NCBI GenBank assembly: GCA_021521415.1 | Contig: JAIQDT010006490.1 | Location: 32,113 to 96,112 of the forward strand | DNA from: Bidens hawaiensis | Lineage: Eukaryota; Streptophyta; Magnoliopsida; Asterales; Asteraceae | Direction: 5' to 3' | DNA: 64,000 bases | Shown here: one piece after another, positions 23,968 to 36,262 of the stretch | Position numbering within the stretch: position 1 is the first letter of the stretch | Layout: each line of letters begins with the position of its first letter | Notes under the pieces: model-generated | What the model saw: the letters and a program-made list of their open reading frames with translations, nothing else | What the model was told of the DNA's origin: nothing | Database searches by the model: none | Program-made: the position numbers and the translations under genes

Positions 23968-25107
23968 TGTTGAGTCAAGATTTGACCTAAAAATGATCAT
24001 ATGGAAGATTGGAATCTTCTCAACCTCCTCAGAAATCGCTAAGTATGGAACCGGGCACACCTCAGAACATCAGAGCAAGGTTTTACTTAGCCGAGCATGA
24101 TATCTTGCCTACCGAGCAATGTTATATTCAAGAAGTCTTCTTTAGTGAATACCCAAGAAAGGTTCACAAGTTAGTGTATACCTGTGCAGGGTTCACTATA
24201 TCTAGCAAGTTTGTTCTTCATATCCGAGTAAGGTTTATCCCGGGTAAGCTCTTGGCTAACCAAGCTCATGAAACCAAGTGATTGGAAGACCGGGCAAGGT
24301 ATTCATTAATAATAGTGGTCCGAGTAAGCTTGATGTGAGTAATGATATATTCCAAGTAACATCAGGCAGGGTTTAACTCTAGTAGAGTACAGTGCTACCG
24401 AGCACACTTTGCTAATAAGCTATTTCATAGCAAGGAGTTAAAGGACCATGGAAGAACCAGGTTGATCGTAAGATCTTTCCGAGAAAAGTCTGTAAGATCA
24501 AGAAGATTGAAGTCTACCCAGTAAAAGTTAAGTCTACCCGGTAACTGTTCCCGAACACACTTCAAGGTTACCAAGTCTACCAAGGAAGGCATAGCATAAA
24601 GTCTACTCGTAGAAGATTACTTCTACAAAGCCTACCCGGAAGACTTATTTTACACTTAGCATAGCTTTGAATATGTAATTTGAATATGTACGTTATATTT
24701 AGGGTTTCTAGAAGGAATGGCAGCTGTCCAGAGGTGTCAGGCCTATAAAAGGAATATTTATGGCACACCACAAAGGAGAGCAGTTGAATATGAATTGAGA
24801 GAGAATATTTGTTGAGTGACGGTTGTTCCTAGAATCGTACGGATACAACTTTCCCATTAAGAAACCCTAGATAGATTATCGTTTGTATGATTAATATTAT
24901 ATAAATGGAAATCTTTTGAGTGAATCTTGTGTGTTAGTTACCTTTGATTAATTGTTCAGCAACTAAATCATTTGTTATTGATTCCGCCTTTATCAAACAG
25001 TTTTCTTTCTAAATATAGCAACCCGTCATTAACTCCTTTATCAACACATTATTGTGTGAGTTATCACTTAATTTGTTGACGATCTACCAACAATCGGGTA
25101 CCTGACA
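23968..25107 (+). repeat. Right copia LTR of element B
   Basis: 1140 bp, TGTTGAGTCAAG to ACCTGACA, aligned with 7586-8810 over its whole length but diverged. Contains a TATA box near 24744 (GCCTATAAAAGG) and motif runs of the CGGGCA type. The sequence after 25107 is a T-run. Confidence 0.85.
24744..24751 (+). promoter_or_regulatory. TATA box of the right copia LTR
   Basis: TATAAAAG in the same context as 8443-8450 of the left LTR. Confidence 0.6.
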
Positions 25108-25179
25108 TTTTTTTTTTAATTTTCACTTTATCGGGAAAGAATCTGTTGGGCCGAATGATATTTTCATGTCTTTTTTAAA

Positions 25180-25270
25180 ACATTAGCTAGGTGAATGGTC
25201 TTCAGGAAAACTTGTGTATGTGGTGGATGAGAAGCTATCGAAGGTGTGTTTCCCTTTTAACAAGTAAGAT
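25180..25270 (+). other. Possible exon fragment
   Basis: A short stretch reads GEWSSGKLVYVVDEKLSKV then CFPFNK and reaches an AACAAGTAAG context that could be either a splice donor or a stop. No family was recognised. It may be a chance frame; it is listed because codon-like composition differs from the AT-rich flanks. Confidence 0.2.
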
Positions 25271-28200
25271 TACCATTAAATGCTATATTTTAACGGCTCA
25301 CAGTTAATATCTATATATTCGTTATCGTTCATTTTAAAGATTGCATATTGGTTATAACCACTTAGTTGTTACTCATTACACAGTTCATGGTCATTGCAGT
25401 CCAGTGAAAGGTCTTTTTTTTGCTTTGTAAAATATCTGTCCTTGGAAACTATCATTGAAGTCACTCATTTGCTGGTTGGAATGTACTTCTTTGGCACCAT
25501 TATTCTAGTAATTTTTAGTTGTTAACCCAACTAAGAAAGCTATAAACTTTAGAAAGTTGAATGACCATATTTATAAGTTGCAAAATGGGTGGGTCATATG
25601 AGATGTGTTGGGCTCAAAACCGGTGCAGTTGGGTTAACTTGGCGCATTTGTCCACTCTTAAGAAACTAATTAGTGGATTAAAACGATTACATAAATGCGC
25701 TTTTACTGTAAATTTAAGGGTATTTGCAATGCGTAAAAATACCTCGAGTAACTATTGACACATTCTAGAACAAAGATTACCTGAATTGACACCTTTTAAA
25801 AGAATATTTAAAAGATTTTAGAACCAAGACTGATTGTAATTTATCATGTTTTTCTATTGTGTGTACAGAGTGTTGTTTATTTAAAGATGACCTGAAATTT
25901 TTAATCTTTTTAGATTATGTTTGTATAGATGTAACAGTTGACTTAGAAAACAAGCTCAAGCTTTTGTTTAGGCTCATTCAATAATTAAGTTCATGAGCCA
26001 AGCTTGTGTCTTCTTAAAATTAATACAAGCCGTGCTCGAGCCTAAATGGATTTGTATGAAAATTTTGCTTATATGAATATATATTATATAATCATTGATC
26101 TAATACTGCTCTCCTATTACTGTATTGCATACTCGACACATAAATTGATGGTGGACAAGGAACTGTTAAGTTTAACACTTTCTTTGTTTCTCAAAATATT
26201 TAATCTATAACACACATATATATTCTTTATTAAAATTATGTTTATTGTTGGTAATTTTTGAAATGCAGGTTAGAAGACTTCTTTCTTGTGAGACAATCGT
26301 TTCTACTATACAATTTGAAGTCATAAAACTAGAATATTAACATTAAACATGGTTAGTCTCTTTGTTTCCTTGTATTATATTGTTATTTTTGTCATTCCAA
26401 ATAATCACACAGATTGAAACGGGTCACGAATTGAAGTATATATTATTAGGATTTACGAAGTAAAAGGGTCAGTTGCTTGTACTTCGCTAACGAATCCATG
26501 TTTATAACAAGACATATTGTAAAAGGTAACTGAAATTACCAAAAGACCCTTCAGTTATAAACATTCATTACTTTTATGTTAACGTTAAAGTCAATACATA
26601 ACTTGAAGCTTCTTTGACTTTAATAAGTCAAATCAGTCGAAGTGACAACCCTTTTACAGGTAATTACCCTTTACGTTGTTAGTTAGAATCGGGGTAAGAT
26701 CTCTTTGACTTCACGTCAACTCCCGTACTTATAAAGTAATGCATTCATTTTGAGTTAAAGCACCAATGCGGCTGCAAATACGCTGATATGCAGCTCGGCT
26801 TCTAAGTGTTCTATGTAGGTGCCGATTTGAAGGTATGTATAAGTGTTGGTGGACCGACTCGATCCTACATTACCTGGTCGACCGTTTGCAACTATTTTAA
26901 GAAAGTAACTTGTTTTTAAGCTGAATCCATTTGTACAAAAAGAGGTTAATGGACCAGTCTGATACGTTTGCATTTATGCTAGAAAGAACCGTTTTGAACT
27001 TGAATATAATATGGCAAAAAAAAGGTAGATCAAACCGACCCGTTTGCACCCTTTTATAAATATTCTTTTTGTAAAAAAATATTAACGGATTATTTAACAC
27101 TGGACCTAAGATTTTGAGCTACACCATTTGTTAATTTTTGTATATTTGAATTTAAAAATGTTACATTGAAGTTGGATTTTTTGGGTTCAGTTTGTTATTG
27201 AAGTCGGTTTGGTTTTTTCGATTTTTGGACCATGCAAAACTGAAATCGAATCAGAAAGTAGGGGTCTTTAATATAAAATCGGACTTAAAGAATGTGGTTA
27301 AAGCATGTTCTAATCATAATGGTGCTATTACTCAAATTTAAGCAGTGCCCACATGAAGTGACCATTTCTTTTTTTTTTCTTGGTAAGTTCTTGATTTATG
27401 TTTTTAGGTAATGCAGATCTTGATTTTGGATGTGCAAAAGTGCAGGGGTAATTTTTTGGTCAAAATTGTGTATTAGACACAAAAGTGCAGGGGCAATTTG
27501 GTCAAAATTATCATCTATTGGTCTGAGAAGTGAAAGGGTAAATTTGTAACCAATGTGTTGCGGGTCTGGTTTGGTTTGAGCATTTTGTCAAATATGGCAT
27601 TGTCTAAACTTGGTCATTTAGATTAAAACTTCTTTGTCAAAATTGAAGATATTCGTTTTTGTTTGGTTGGTTTTCATAGCCTTTTAAATAATCATGAATT
27701 AATGGATCTAAGAAGCTGTTGAATCAACTTATATATTTCGAAATTTATGATATTACAAAGATCTATATACATACTACTGTAGTGATTGATTATATTCTAT
27801 TTTTTTAATTGTTGTTGAATTAACTCATATATTTGGAAATTATTTTCAAAATATATATTATAAAGATCCATATGGAAGTGATTATTCAAATGTATATGGA
27901 ATGTGATTTTAGGATTGATGCACAGCCTTACTATGTTTATTTAACAATTTCTCAAGAGAATTTAGCTTTTGAACTAAACATGAAAAACCATCGGTTATAT
28001 AATAATTATGTATTTAATGTTATAAGATCTCATCCTTAAATAAAAAAGTATTTGTAGTCCATATTTTTAATTTTTTGAACGGCCATTTAGATCATTAAAA
28101 ATATTTTTTGAACGGCCATTTAGATCATTGACGAGCCACTGATTTACCTGATCATCTTTGTTTCACTATTACGAGGAAACCCACCATAGGTGAGAAAACC

Positions 28201-28540
28201 TCTGTTCGAATTTGAAACCACATATTTCTTTTGTTAAAGGTGGGACTTGAACTCAAAACTTTTTATTTTTAATTTTGAAGTCTTTGGATAATTTGTATAT
28301 GCAATTTTTCAAGTTGTAACAAAAATAAAAGAGTACCTGATTATAATTTGATGGTCTTTCGATTTGTAAATCTTATGACATACATAGACCATGGTGGTGC
28401 TCTTAACTTGAAAACTTTAGAAATTATAGAACGATAAACATAGTAAACTTATTTAAAATATTAGATGAATAAGAAAATTAACAAAAATTAATATACAATA
28501 TCATGAGAGGATTGATAAACTAAAATAAACGAGTATTGCG
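25271..28540. other. Non-coding AT-rich interval
   Basis: No convincing coding sequence on either strand. Small repeats seen: an AAAAGTGCAGGGG block twice (27436 and 27480), a CATATATTTGGAAATT-like block twice (about 27728 and 27826), and a TTTTTTGAACGGCCATTTAG block twice (28063-28132). Much of it is probably decayed transposon or intron-like DNA. Confidence 0.5.
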
Positions 28541-28544
28541 CTCA

Positions 28545-28584
28545 AAATTATCGAGACCGCCGCATCGCGCGGGTTTCCAACTAG
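28545..28584 (+). mobile_element. Helitron-like 3' terminus, plus strand
   Basis: GACCGCCGCATCGCGCGGG can fold into a short GC hairpin, followed 8 bases later by CTAG (28581-28584) and then T. This is the usual Helitron 3' end layout (hairpin, short spacer, CTRR, host T). The 5' end was not located. Confidence 0.5.
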
Positions 28585-30349
28585 TGTGTATATATATATA
28601 TACACACACTAGTAGGTGCCCGCGGTTGTTTTGCTACTTTCCCCACACAAGAAAGCGAGCTGGAAATTTGAAAGTGCAAGATTGGATCAACTTTGAAACC
28701 GAGTAAAAAATGGAGCTTAAGCTCAGGTTCAACCTAATACACATTATATAACGAGTTTAACCGAACACAAAATAAGTTCAACATAATACATAACAAGTTC
28801 AAATCAAGTTAAACTAACACATAACGTGTACAACCGGTTACAAAATAAGTTTCTTAGCATCCGAACTAACTCAACAATGAATGATATCACTGTTAGTGAA
28901 AAACGGGGGAAAAAACTTGTTAGTACAAGATTGCTTGAAGCATGATAAATTCACCAATTCTTGGTTTACTTAGAAGAGTGCGAGTTTACTAAACTTCATG
29001 TATATGAAAATAAAATATATTGAAGAAATAATTTGAGCTAAACCAAGCCGAGATCACAAGCCAAATTTGAACCGGTTTGATTCGTTCAGAACCGAGGCAA
29101 GCTGAGCAAGCTTTCTAACGGGCTCAGCTTCAAACTGAGCCATATTGTTAAATATTTCTAAATATTCAAAATGAATAACTTGTCACCTTGTTATTGAAGT
29201 TCCAACGACCTCCACGAGTAAGCAAGTCTCGTCCATTATCAAACTTTTAACTGCAATGAATACAATGAATATTAAAAAACACTCAAATCAGGTCCCTGTT
29301 TTATTTCTGGTAGGTTAAATTTCTGTAGGTCTTAGACATAGTGTATTTAACATTTATTTCAAGTGTACTATTAGAATATAAATTAATTATTGTTGCCTAT
29401 TACGGGCCATATTGCAGGCCATAGATTGTAGAAGTTTATTGGTCAGAACTGTAAGGGATCAGTTGTTGGTTTGTTTCGGCACAAGACAGCCTTGTATTTA
29501 AATGTCACAAAGTTATTTTGAACTATTGAGATTTACCTCTTAAGGGTAATTTTAAAAAATAATCTGGTGTAGGTGTGCAAATCAGAATTAGATAAAGGTC
29601 AAAGGCTGGCTGCATATTTGAACATATTGATAAAGGGTATTCAAGGGTAATGTGTGAAATTTGAATGTCTGCTAGTTTAAGTTTGTTTGTACACTGACCA
29701 AATTTGATCATTTACAACAAATGGTTTTGCATATGGGTTACAGTTAAAGTAAACATGGAGAAATAAGTAACTTTGAGTAAGGGCAACAATTGTTGACACG
29801 ACCAGAACCAGACACGGGTCGTTCTAGGGTCAACCTAAATTTGTGTATATGTGCGAGTTAGGGTTGAAATCTTCGACACAAATAATAATATGGGCCGGGT
29901 TACACATTACAGCCCGTCAACCCGCAATCCGTCAACCCACCAACCCGACACGAGTGAGACCCCTAATTTAGGCTTATACCATATCTAAATAAGTAAAAAT
30001 AACATACATGAAATTCTGCACTTGTTTACCATTAAAGTTATTTTAGTTAAAAATGAAAGAATTACTTACAAGAAGTCAAAAAACGCCATTCCAAATAAGC
30101 TTGTGCAGCCACACGTTTCTAGTTTATATGAAACTCTTTATCTTCCTCATGTGAGGTTAACATACCACCACCTAAGCCACCCATAACACTGCTCATCCGT
30201 CTAAATCCTCCCATTCACCCAATGCTTCCCACTCATCCCATCGTAAAGGCGTAAACTCACTGCACAACATTCATTACATGCTGTCAAAATTAAATATACA
30301 CTCTGCCATAAGCTCGCATGGGGAAATAACCACCATATTATGTTCAAGT

Positions 30350-30805
30350 GGGGTGTCAGATAGTAGTTGCCTCCGCTTGAACTACCACCTTCATCAACCA
30401 GTGTAGCAGAATATATTGCCACCTGTAAACAAACATGCATTTTAAAATTTAAATACATAATAATAAATAAAAAACAATAATATAATATCACAAGTTCAAA
30501 ATCATTATATTTTGTAACCACATATTATCCACGTATCTCTAAACTTATAGAAACACAATCCGCAACACCATCTTCAGCAAATGTCACAAAACCGAACCCT
30601 CTATGACCAGATTTCTTAAGGTCCTACATAAAAGAGTAATGACATTTAAATAATGAAGAAATAAGTCAAAATAATTACCATTGGGATATAAATATCCAAA
30701 ATACGCCCTAATCTACCAAAATATATGCATAGGTCTTCATACTTGCTTCTTGAGGAAGCCTTCCTATAAATATAGTCATGTTCATTCCTCTAGCTATATC
30801 ATCAC
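30350..30805 (-). pseudogene. RRM RNA-binding protein (hnRNP-like) gene fragment with introns
   Basis: Read on the minus strand, three exon-like pieces are visible. Exon a (30805-30679) starts after a CAGCAG acceptor and encodes MNMTIFIGRLPQEAS (an RNP2-type strand), then a frameshift to a GRILDIYIP-like end, before a GTAATT donor. Exon b (30623 to about 30523), after a TTTTATGTAG acceptor, encodes DLKKSGHRGFGFVTFAEDGV with the RNP1 octamer RGFGFVTF. Exon c (30422 to about 30350), after a GTTTACAG acceptor, encodes VAIYSATLVDEGGSSSGG. This order fits the second RRM of plant hnRNP-type proteins. Stops and a frameshift show it is dead, and retained introns show it came from genomic DNA, not a processed mRNA. 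Confidence 0.65.
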
Positions 30806-30999
30806 CTGCTGTTACAAATAAAAGAACTATTAAATTCTTAATATAATAAAATATAAAAATAAATAGTAACCATATGTGGCAACAAACAACTGCACATACT
30901 TCCATAAACAAATTAAAATGGTCAGTTAAAAAGCAATTCTCATATTACATTGAAGCAAAAGGAAATAAACTTTGGATCAAAGATTATTGTCACACACAA

Positions 31000-32244
31000 G
31001 TATTTGTGCTTTTTAAAATTGAGAAACCTATGTCTTACCTCATTGAATGAATCACCGAGTTTGTTTATTTACTTAGGTAAGGTTTCTTTGGTTTCTTAAA
31101 CTTTATGTGAGACTATTAATCTTGAAGGAAAATTGATCATGTACATGTGAGGTGGATAGATTATGTTAGAACAAATGAAAAACAGAATATTATTCTCAAT
31201 AATTGAAGGATAACATAAAAAAAATAAAGACATTCTTATTTCTGGTGCTAAATCATCAAATAATCATATCAGAAACTTGCGATATACAAATCAAGTGGTT
31301 ATTTACTTATTTCAGTTCTATCAGATTATTCATTAGAGGTCCATATTTAGGCTACAAACAATTCAAATTTATCTTACTTATACTTTAGTTAAGAAACAAC
31401 CAACAACACAATCTCAAGGATATTGTGAAATATCACAATGAGAATTCAAGAAAACAATGACACCTCTACAAATCTACACACTTTCTAAGAACCAATAGCC
31501 GAATCAAATAAATTTGTGCTAGAGCTTAATCTCAATAAAAATCGTCTTTCCCGCAAAACAAATGACAGTTTCCATGTTCATTTTTAACAAATTGATGGAA
31601 CGAAGCAACAAAAATAGGGTTAGAAAATAACCGGTCAAAATGGAGGAAAGAAACCAGAATAAGGGGCCAGTAACGCGAAGACCAACGACATCAAACATCA
31701 GCAAGTTCATTAGCTTCCTCCACTCCATTGCCGAAAAGAAAATGGTAGGCGAGAGGATGCTTGCTGCCTGCCACGTCAGCATCGTTACTCTTTCCAACCG
31801 TGTTATTTATTCGGTGAGAAAACGGTGTTCTTCTTGCTAGATCGAGATTAAAATCAATTTGATTTGGAAAAAAATGGACATGAAAAGTGAAATCCATTTG
31901 AACTGTGCGTGAGAAACAAAAGCTCAACTGTGAAATGAAACATGGAAATAAAGGTGTGGTTGGGTATATTTACCTATGTAGCAGACGAAGAAAGTGTAAA
32001 GGCAGCCATGGATGCATGGGGGTGTAGCCGGAGCTTTGGTCACTGAGTATCCATTAGGGCTTATCTATGATTCTAATTTTGAATTACAAATTCCCTCCAG
32101 TTTTAGATTCTCTCAGGTTTTAATGTGTGCTTTATGACTTGTACTCTATGTTGTAAGTGTTGTAAAACTCTTACTTTTAAGAGTTTTTGATAAAATTACT
32201 TTCTTGTCTCTCGTATATGTATTTTAATATAGTATATATATATA
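31000..32244. other. Non-coding interior of the Helitron-like region
   Basis: AT-rich; short frames on both strands without recognisable domains. Nothing supportable beyond its position inside the element. Confidence 0.4.
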
Positions 32245-32300
32245 TATCAATTAATATGTATGAAATATATAAGTATCTATTAACACATATATATATATAT

Positions 32301-32958
32301 GGGTGAGATCTAGAGAGAACTCATCTTAAATAGAGAACTAGAGAACTAGTAAATAATTATTTTTAACTATTTAAAAAAAATTATTTTATGATTTTTTTTC
32401 TTCCTTCTAATAAGATGATATTGATACTAAAAAAAGAACTTGTCGGTGTAGTGCATATGTGCACTAATACCTATTGCATATATACAATAGTGTTTTATTG
32501 CATATAACACAACACAATTGCATTATACAATACACACTATTGAATATATGCAAATACAACACTAATAATTGTATGCAATACGCACTATCTCATATATGTA
32601 ATACAACAGTAATGCACATATGTACTATATCGATTTTTTTTGTATTTGTATATAATATAACACTATTGCATATATTCAATACAAACAATTGCATATATGC
32701 TAGTCAACACTATTGCATATATAAAAATACACAATAGTGCTCATATGCATTAAGAAAAAGTCGACGTATTACATATATGCATTACAGCAAGTTTTTTTAA
32801 AAAAAAAAAATTATATTTTTTTGTGGTGAAGAATAACAACATATAAGAAGGATGAAAGAAAAAAAAATAAAAATTATTTTTTTAATCAAAATTAAAAATA
32901 CTTTATTATTAGTTCTATAGTTCTCTATCTTAGAAGGAGTTTTCTCTTGATCATTTCC
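32301..32958. mobile_element. Non-autonomous long-TIR element (Mutator-like MITE)
   Basis: The ends form inverted repeats of about 48 bp. The left one contains GATCTAGAGAGAACTC and ATAGAGAACTAGAGAACT; the right one reads, when reversed, GATCAAGAGAAAACTC and ATAGAGAACTATAGAACT. Both sides are flanked by TA-repeats, so the target duplication cannot be delimited. Length 658 bp with no coding. Long TIRs suggest a Mutator-type MITE (inference). The interior (32450-32760) is full of CACTATTGCATATATNCAAT units. Confidence 0.65.
32450..32790. repeat. Degenerate TTGCATATATGCAATA repeat inside the MITE
   Basis: About ten imperfect copies of a short palindromic GCATATATGC-type unit joined by ACACTATT. 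The open frame here is repeat-derived and not a gene. Confidence 0.65.
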
Positions 32959-33519
32959 ATATATATATATATATATATAAAAGAAAATCCAAAAATCCTA
33001 GGTGTTACGATGTGGTCGCTCCCCCCTTTTTTGGAGTCACCAGATTTGCTTGATTTTTAAATAGAGACTTCTCATGCATTTGACCCGAATTCATGGGTAT
33101 GGGTCTTATCAAACCCATATATTTTTTAAACGGGTTATAAAATCTCATTAAATAAAAAACTAATCTCACCAAATATTTGATATAATAATCCTATAAAGTA
33201 GGGATATACCAAAAATTAATATATGATTTAGTTAAAAAAAAAGATATATATTATTTATAATTAAAACACCAAATTGTGGTAAAAAAAATAAACATGTCTT
33301 TGGTCTCATCAAACCCAAATAACTTTTAAATCGGGTTATAACATCTCATTTATTTGTGAAACAATTAATCATCAAACCATAAGTATATTATTAACTTTCA
33401 TACAATAAAAAAGATAAAAATTAAAAAAATAAATAAATATTAGAAACAAATAATATAAAATAACCCCCGTAATACGGGGGATAAAAAATAGTATATATAT
33501 ATATATGTATGTATATATC
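32959..33519. other. AT-rich interval with direct repeats and a Helitron-like hairpin
   Basis: Two diverged copies of a CTTATCAAACCCATAT...CGGGTTATAA block (about 33105-33150 and 33303-33348). At 33463-33480 there is a perfect CCCCCGTAATACGGGGG hairpin followed by ATAAAAAATAGT, similar to a decayed Helitron 3' end but lacking CTAG. No gene. Confidence 0.4.
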
Positions 33520-34975
33520 GGGGATGGTTCAAGAGAGAAACGATATTACTGCAAGAAATGCGAGAAATAAATATGGGTCACTAGTTTTATTTTAAGTTTT
33601 AAATTCTTAAAGCTAAATAAAGAAAGTATTAATAATTCTCTTTCTTCATTTAATATAACTAATAAACCATAATACTTATCTACTAATTAATATAACTAAT
33701 TAAATTATTATAATTGAAAAATATTATGAACTCATTTATTTTTGTAACTTATTTTTTGTGTCTTGAATTTTTATCCTACACAAGTATAATTTATTCATAC
33801 ATTAATATTTATTTCAATCCAAAACAAATTTCTTCCAACTTAATATATTAATATCCATCAACACATACTTACATTATAGTGAATAATACCAAAAAACTAT
33901 TTTACATGTGTTTGCATTAGATATTAACAAAAATCATACAACCTACACAAAAACGTACAATCTACACTTGTTCTAAAAATAAGAAAACATATAAACTACA
34001 CACGAAAAACATATAACCTACACAAAAAAATTATCATCAATAAAATACACACGCACACGAAAATATATAACCTACACACGAAAAACATATTACCTACACA
34101 CGAAAATTTTATCTTACACAAATACAATTTATTCATACATTAATTCCTTTTTATTCAAAACCAATTTCTTCAAACTAAACATATCAATATCCATCAACAC
34201 GTAGTTACATTGTGATGAATAATACAAAAAACTATCATACATATGTTTACATTAAATGTCAATAAAAATATACATCCTACACAAAAACATATAACTTACA
34301 CTTGTTCTAAAAATAAGAAAAAATATAACCTACATACGAAAAACATATAAACTACGCATGTGTAGGGTATGTGTATCTTTGTGTAGTTTATATAGTTGCT
34401 GATATCGAATTACATATGTAAATTGTATGCTTTTTGTATGTTGTACGTTTTTATTACTCAAAACAAGTGTATGTTATATAACTTTGTGTGGATTCTATAT
34501 TTATTGTTTACATTTAATGGACACATTTGTATGATATTTTTTATCATTATTTATGACAATAATTTTTATAGGCATACCAATTGAAAAAAATATATTATGT
34601 TTTGATATTTAGTGTTAAAAAACACGTTGATATATGCTATAAATTGAGTGGAAATTATTTTTTAATATAAAGAAATAGTATTATATGATAAATTGTATTT
34701 ATGTTGAATAAATGAAGAATGTGTAAATAAAAAATAAAACTAAAGTAGAGTTTTTATCTTTTTAATTATTATAGTTAAATTAGTTAGATATATATTAATT
34801 AGAGAGATTTATTATGGTTATATTAGCTGTATTTATTGGAGAGAGAGAGAACATTTATTGTTGCATTTACATCTTTTTATTTATTTTTAAATATTTAAAA
34901 TCTAAAATAAAACTAGTGGCTCATATTCATTTCTCGCATTTCCCGCACTAATATTATTTCTCTCTTGAACTTAAA
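33520..34975. mobile_element. Long-TIR element of about 1.45 kb
   Basis: Left end (33525-33600) and right end (about 34895-34972) are inverted repeats of about 75 bp. Shared words include GGTTCAAGAGAGAAA, AAATGCGAGAAAT and CACTAGTTTTATTTTA. The inside has a diverged direct duplication (about 33775-34010 and 34110-34340) and a further inverted copy of the same text (about 34390-34560), so much of the element is self-complementary. No transposase frame is seen. TA-repeats flank both ends. Confidence 0.65.
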
Positions 34976-34991
34976 CATATATATATATACA

Positions 34992-35030
34992 CTAGTTTTT
35001 AGCACGTGTATTACACGGGTTGCTTTTAAG
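34992..35030 (-). mobile_element. Helitron-like 3' terminus, minus strand
   Basis: On the minus strand an ACCCGTGTAATACACGTG hairpin is followed by CTAAAAACTAG (ending 34992) and T. Body would extend rightwards, where the hAT element and solo LTR 2 are inserted. The 5' end was not located. Confidence 0.5.
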
Positions 35031-35248
35031 TTTTTTTATTTTTGGATACCTGCGTAATTTCGAGTCAACTGTTGACCGATTTTCAAAATCACACAAAACA
35101 ATAAAATCGCAAATCAAAATAAATGTAGATCTCTGTTATATTTACGTTCAGTAATTAATTTAGAAAACATTTAGTCATCTATTTGTGTACTATTGATGAA
35201 GCCACATAAACAACCCAACCTTATTCTCTATAAATTTGTTATCATTGA
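35031..35248. other. Non-coding interval before the hAT element
   Basis: AT-rich DNA, possibly Helitron body. No coding sequence is seen. Confidence 0.4.
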
Positions 35249-35816
35249 CAGGGCCGGCTCGGGCAGTGTGCGAGCCGCACCTACGGGCGGAGCACGTAAG
35301 TTTTGGGGGGCAAAACTTTTTTATGTATATATATATATATATATGTTTATCGGTGAATGATATTGAATCAAACGGCACCGTCAATTGGTCGATTTGGTTG
35401 TTAATTGTGGTGTTTAAAGCTCGGTGGAAAATTAGCCTGGTCGGAAAATTACCCCGGAAATTAAATGGGTTTTAAGGAGGAAGATGACTCAAAATCAGGT
35501 TTCAAGGAATGGCAAAAACAGCCCCTGTACTTTATTTTATAATTTAATCTATTATTTACACACACCTCTTTTAGTTTTGTTTTAATTATATCTCACCCTT
35601 AACTTAATAACTTTTAATTCAACAACATACCAATTCGGCAATTATCAGTGTTTTGAAAATTTGGGTATTGCATTAATACTATATTTTTGTTATGGTTATT
35701 GTTATGACATAAATTTTCGTTTATAAATATTAGCTTATATTTTTCGTATTTCGTTAAGGCTTATGGGCCTTTTTTCCGGATCGATCAAGATATTTAAATT
35801 TTTGGAGACGCCCCTG
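35249..35816. mobile_element. Non-autonomous hAT element with 8-bp target duplication
   Basis: Left end CAGGGCCGGCTC; right end reversed reads CAGGGGCGTCTC, matching at 10 of 12 positions. It is flanked by the perfect 8-bp duplication ATCATTGA (35241-35248 and 35817-35824), the size produced by hAT transposases. 568 bp, no transposase. The intact duplication suggests a fairly recent insertion. Confidence 0.85.
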
Positions 35817-35824
35817 ATCATTGA

Positions 35825-36262
35825 CTTCTAAGGTCTCAATGGTAAGATAGTTTGATTATATCAACTCACCAATCTGATTTTAGTAGAGACATATATATAC
35901 ATATATAAAATGGTTGGATTTACTATGTGAATGATAGAATGTCTTTACTGTTTCAAGGCTTATTTGGAGGGTGGGGTAATTTTCTTATTCAATTTAAAAA
36001 GATAAACTATCTTGGTGTTTTTTAAATAACTCATTTCAACCTAGTGCCATTTTTGCTAAATATTTTTTTAGTAAAAACTAAGTTGTTGGTTTTTTAAAAA
36101 GACATATTTTGCATAGACCCGTTTTGACCCAGCAAATATCAGCTCTATCGTACATTCTTTAAATAAACGTGCGAAGAATAACTCTAATAAAAAAGACACC
36201 TTCCTACACAGAAACTATCTATATTTAGGTCATCTATATATACAATTAAAACAATCGAGTTT
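35825..36262. other. Non-coding interval
   Basis: AT-rich with no recognised feature besides the GTGTA duplication at 36263-36267 bordering the solo LTR. Confidence 0.4.

Larger units (their letters stand above)
7586..25107 (+). mobile_element. Sirevirus-like Ty1/copia element B, gag/protease-deleted, with nested solo LTR
   Basis: Left LTR 7586-8810, broken pol 8811-12019, spacer 12020-14900, promoter and intron for the env-like ORF, env-like pseudogene 15275-23796 (split by a solo LTR at 17618-21500), polypurine tract 23958-23967, right LTR 23968-25107. The left LTR is also the 3' LTR of element A, so the two elements share one LTR. This suggests LTR-mediated unequal recombination or a deletion joining A's LTR to B. 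Right flank is a T-run, so no target duplication can be checked. Confidence 0.75.
28609..32245 (-). mobile_element. Helitron-like element carrying an RRM gene fragment
   Basis: On the minus strand the 3' end reads CAACCGCGGGCACCTACTAG at 28628-28609, followed by T, as expected of a Helitron terminus. A plausible 5' end lies near 32245, where the minus strand reads TATACTATATTAAAATAC, close to the usual Helitron start. The interior holds a decayed but intron-containing RRM gene piece (30350-30805) in the same orientation as the element, as is typical of Helitron gene capture. No Rep/helicase was seen inside, so it would be non-autonomous. The 5' boundary is uncertain because it lies in a TA-repeat. 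Confidence 0.45.

Noticed and set aside
25561..25758. 65-codon frame starting MTIFISCKMGG
   Set aside because: No domain, no conserved copy, composition as random AT-rich DNA.
32474..32737. 87-codon frame in the MITE
   Set aside because: Low-complexity translation of the GCATATATGC repeat.
33463..33480. Strong GC hairpin as a transcription terminator
   Set aside because: Eukaryotic context; it fits a decayed Helitron 3' end better.
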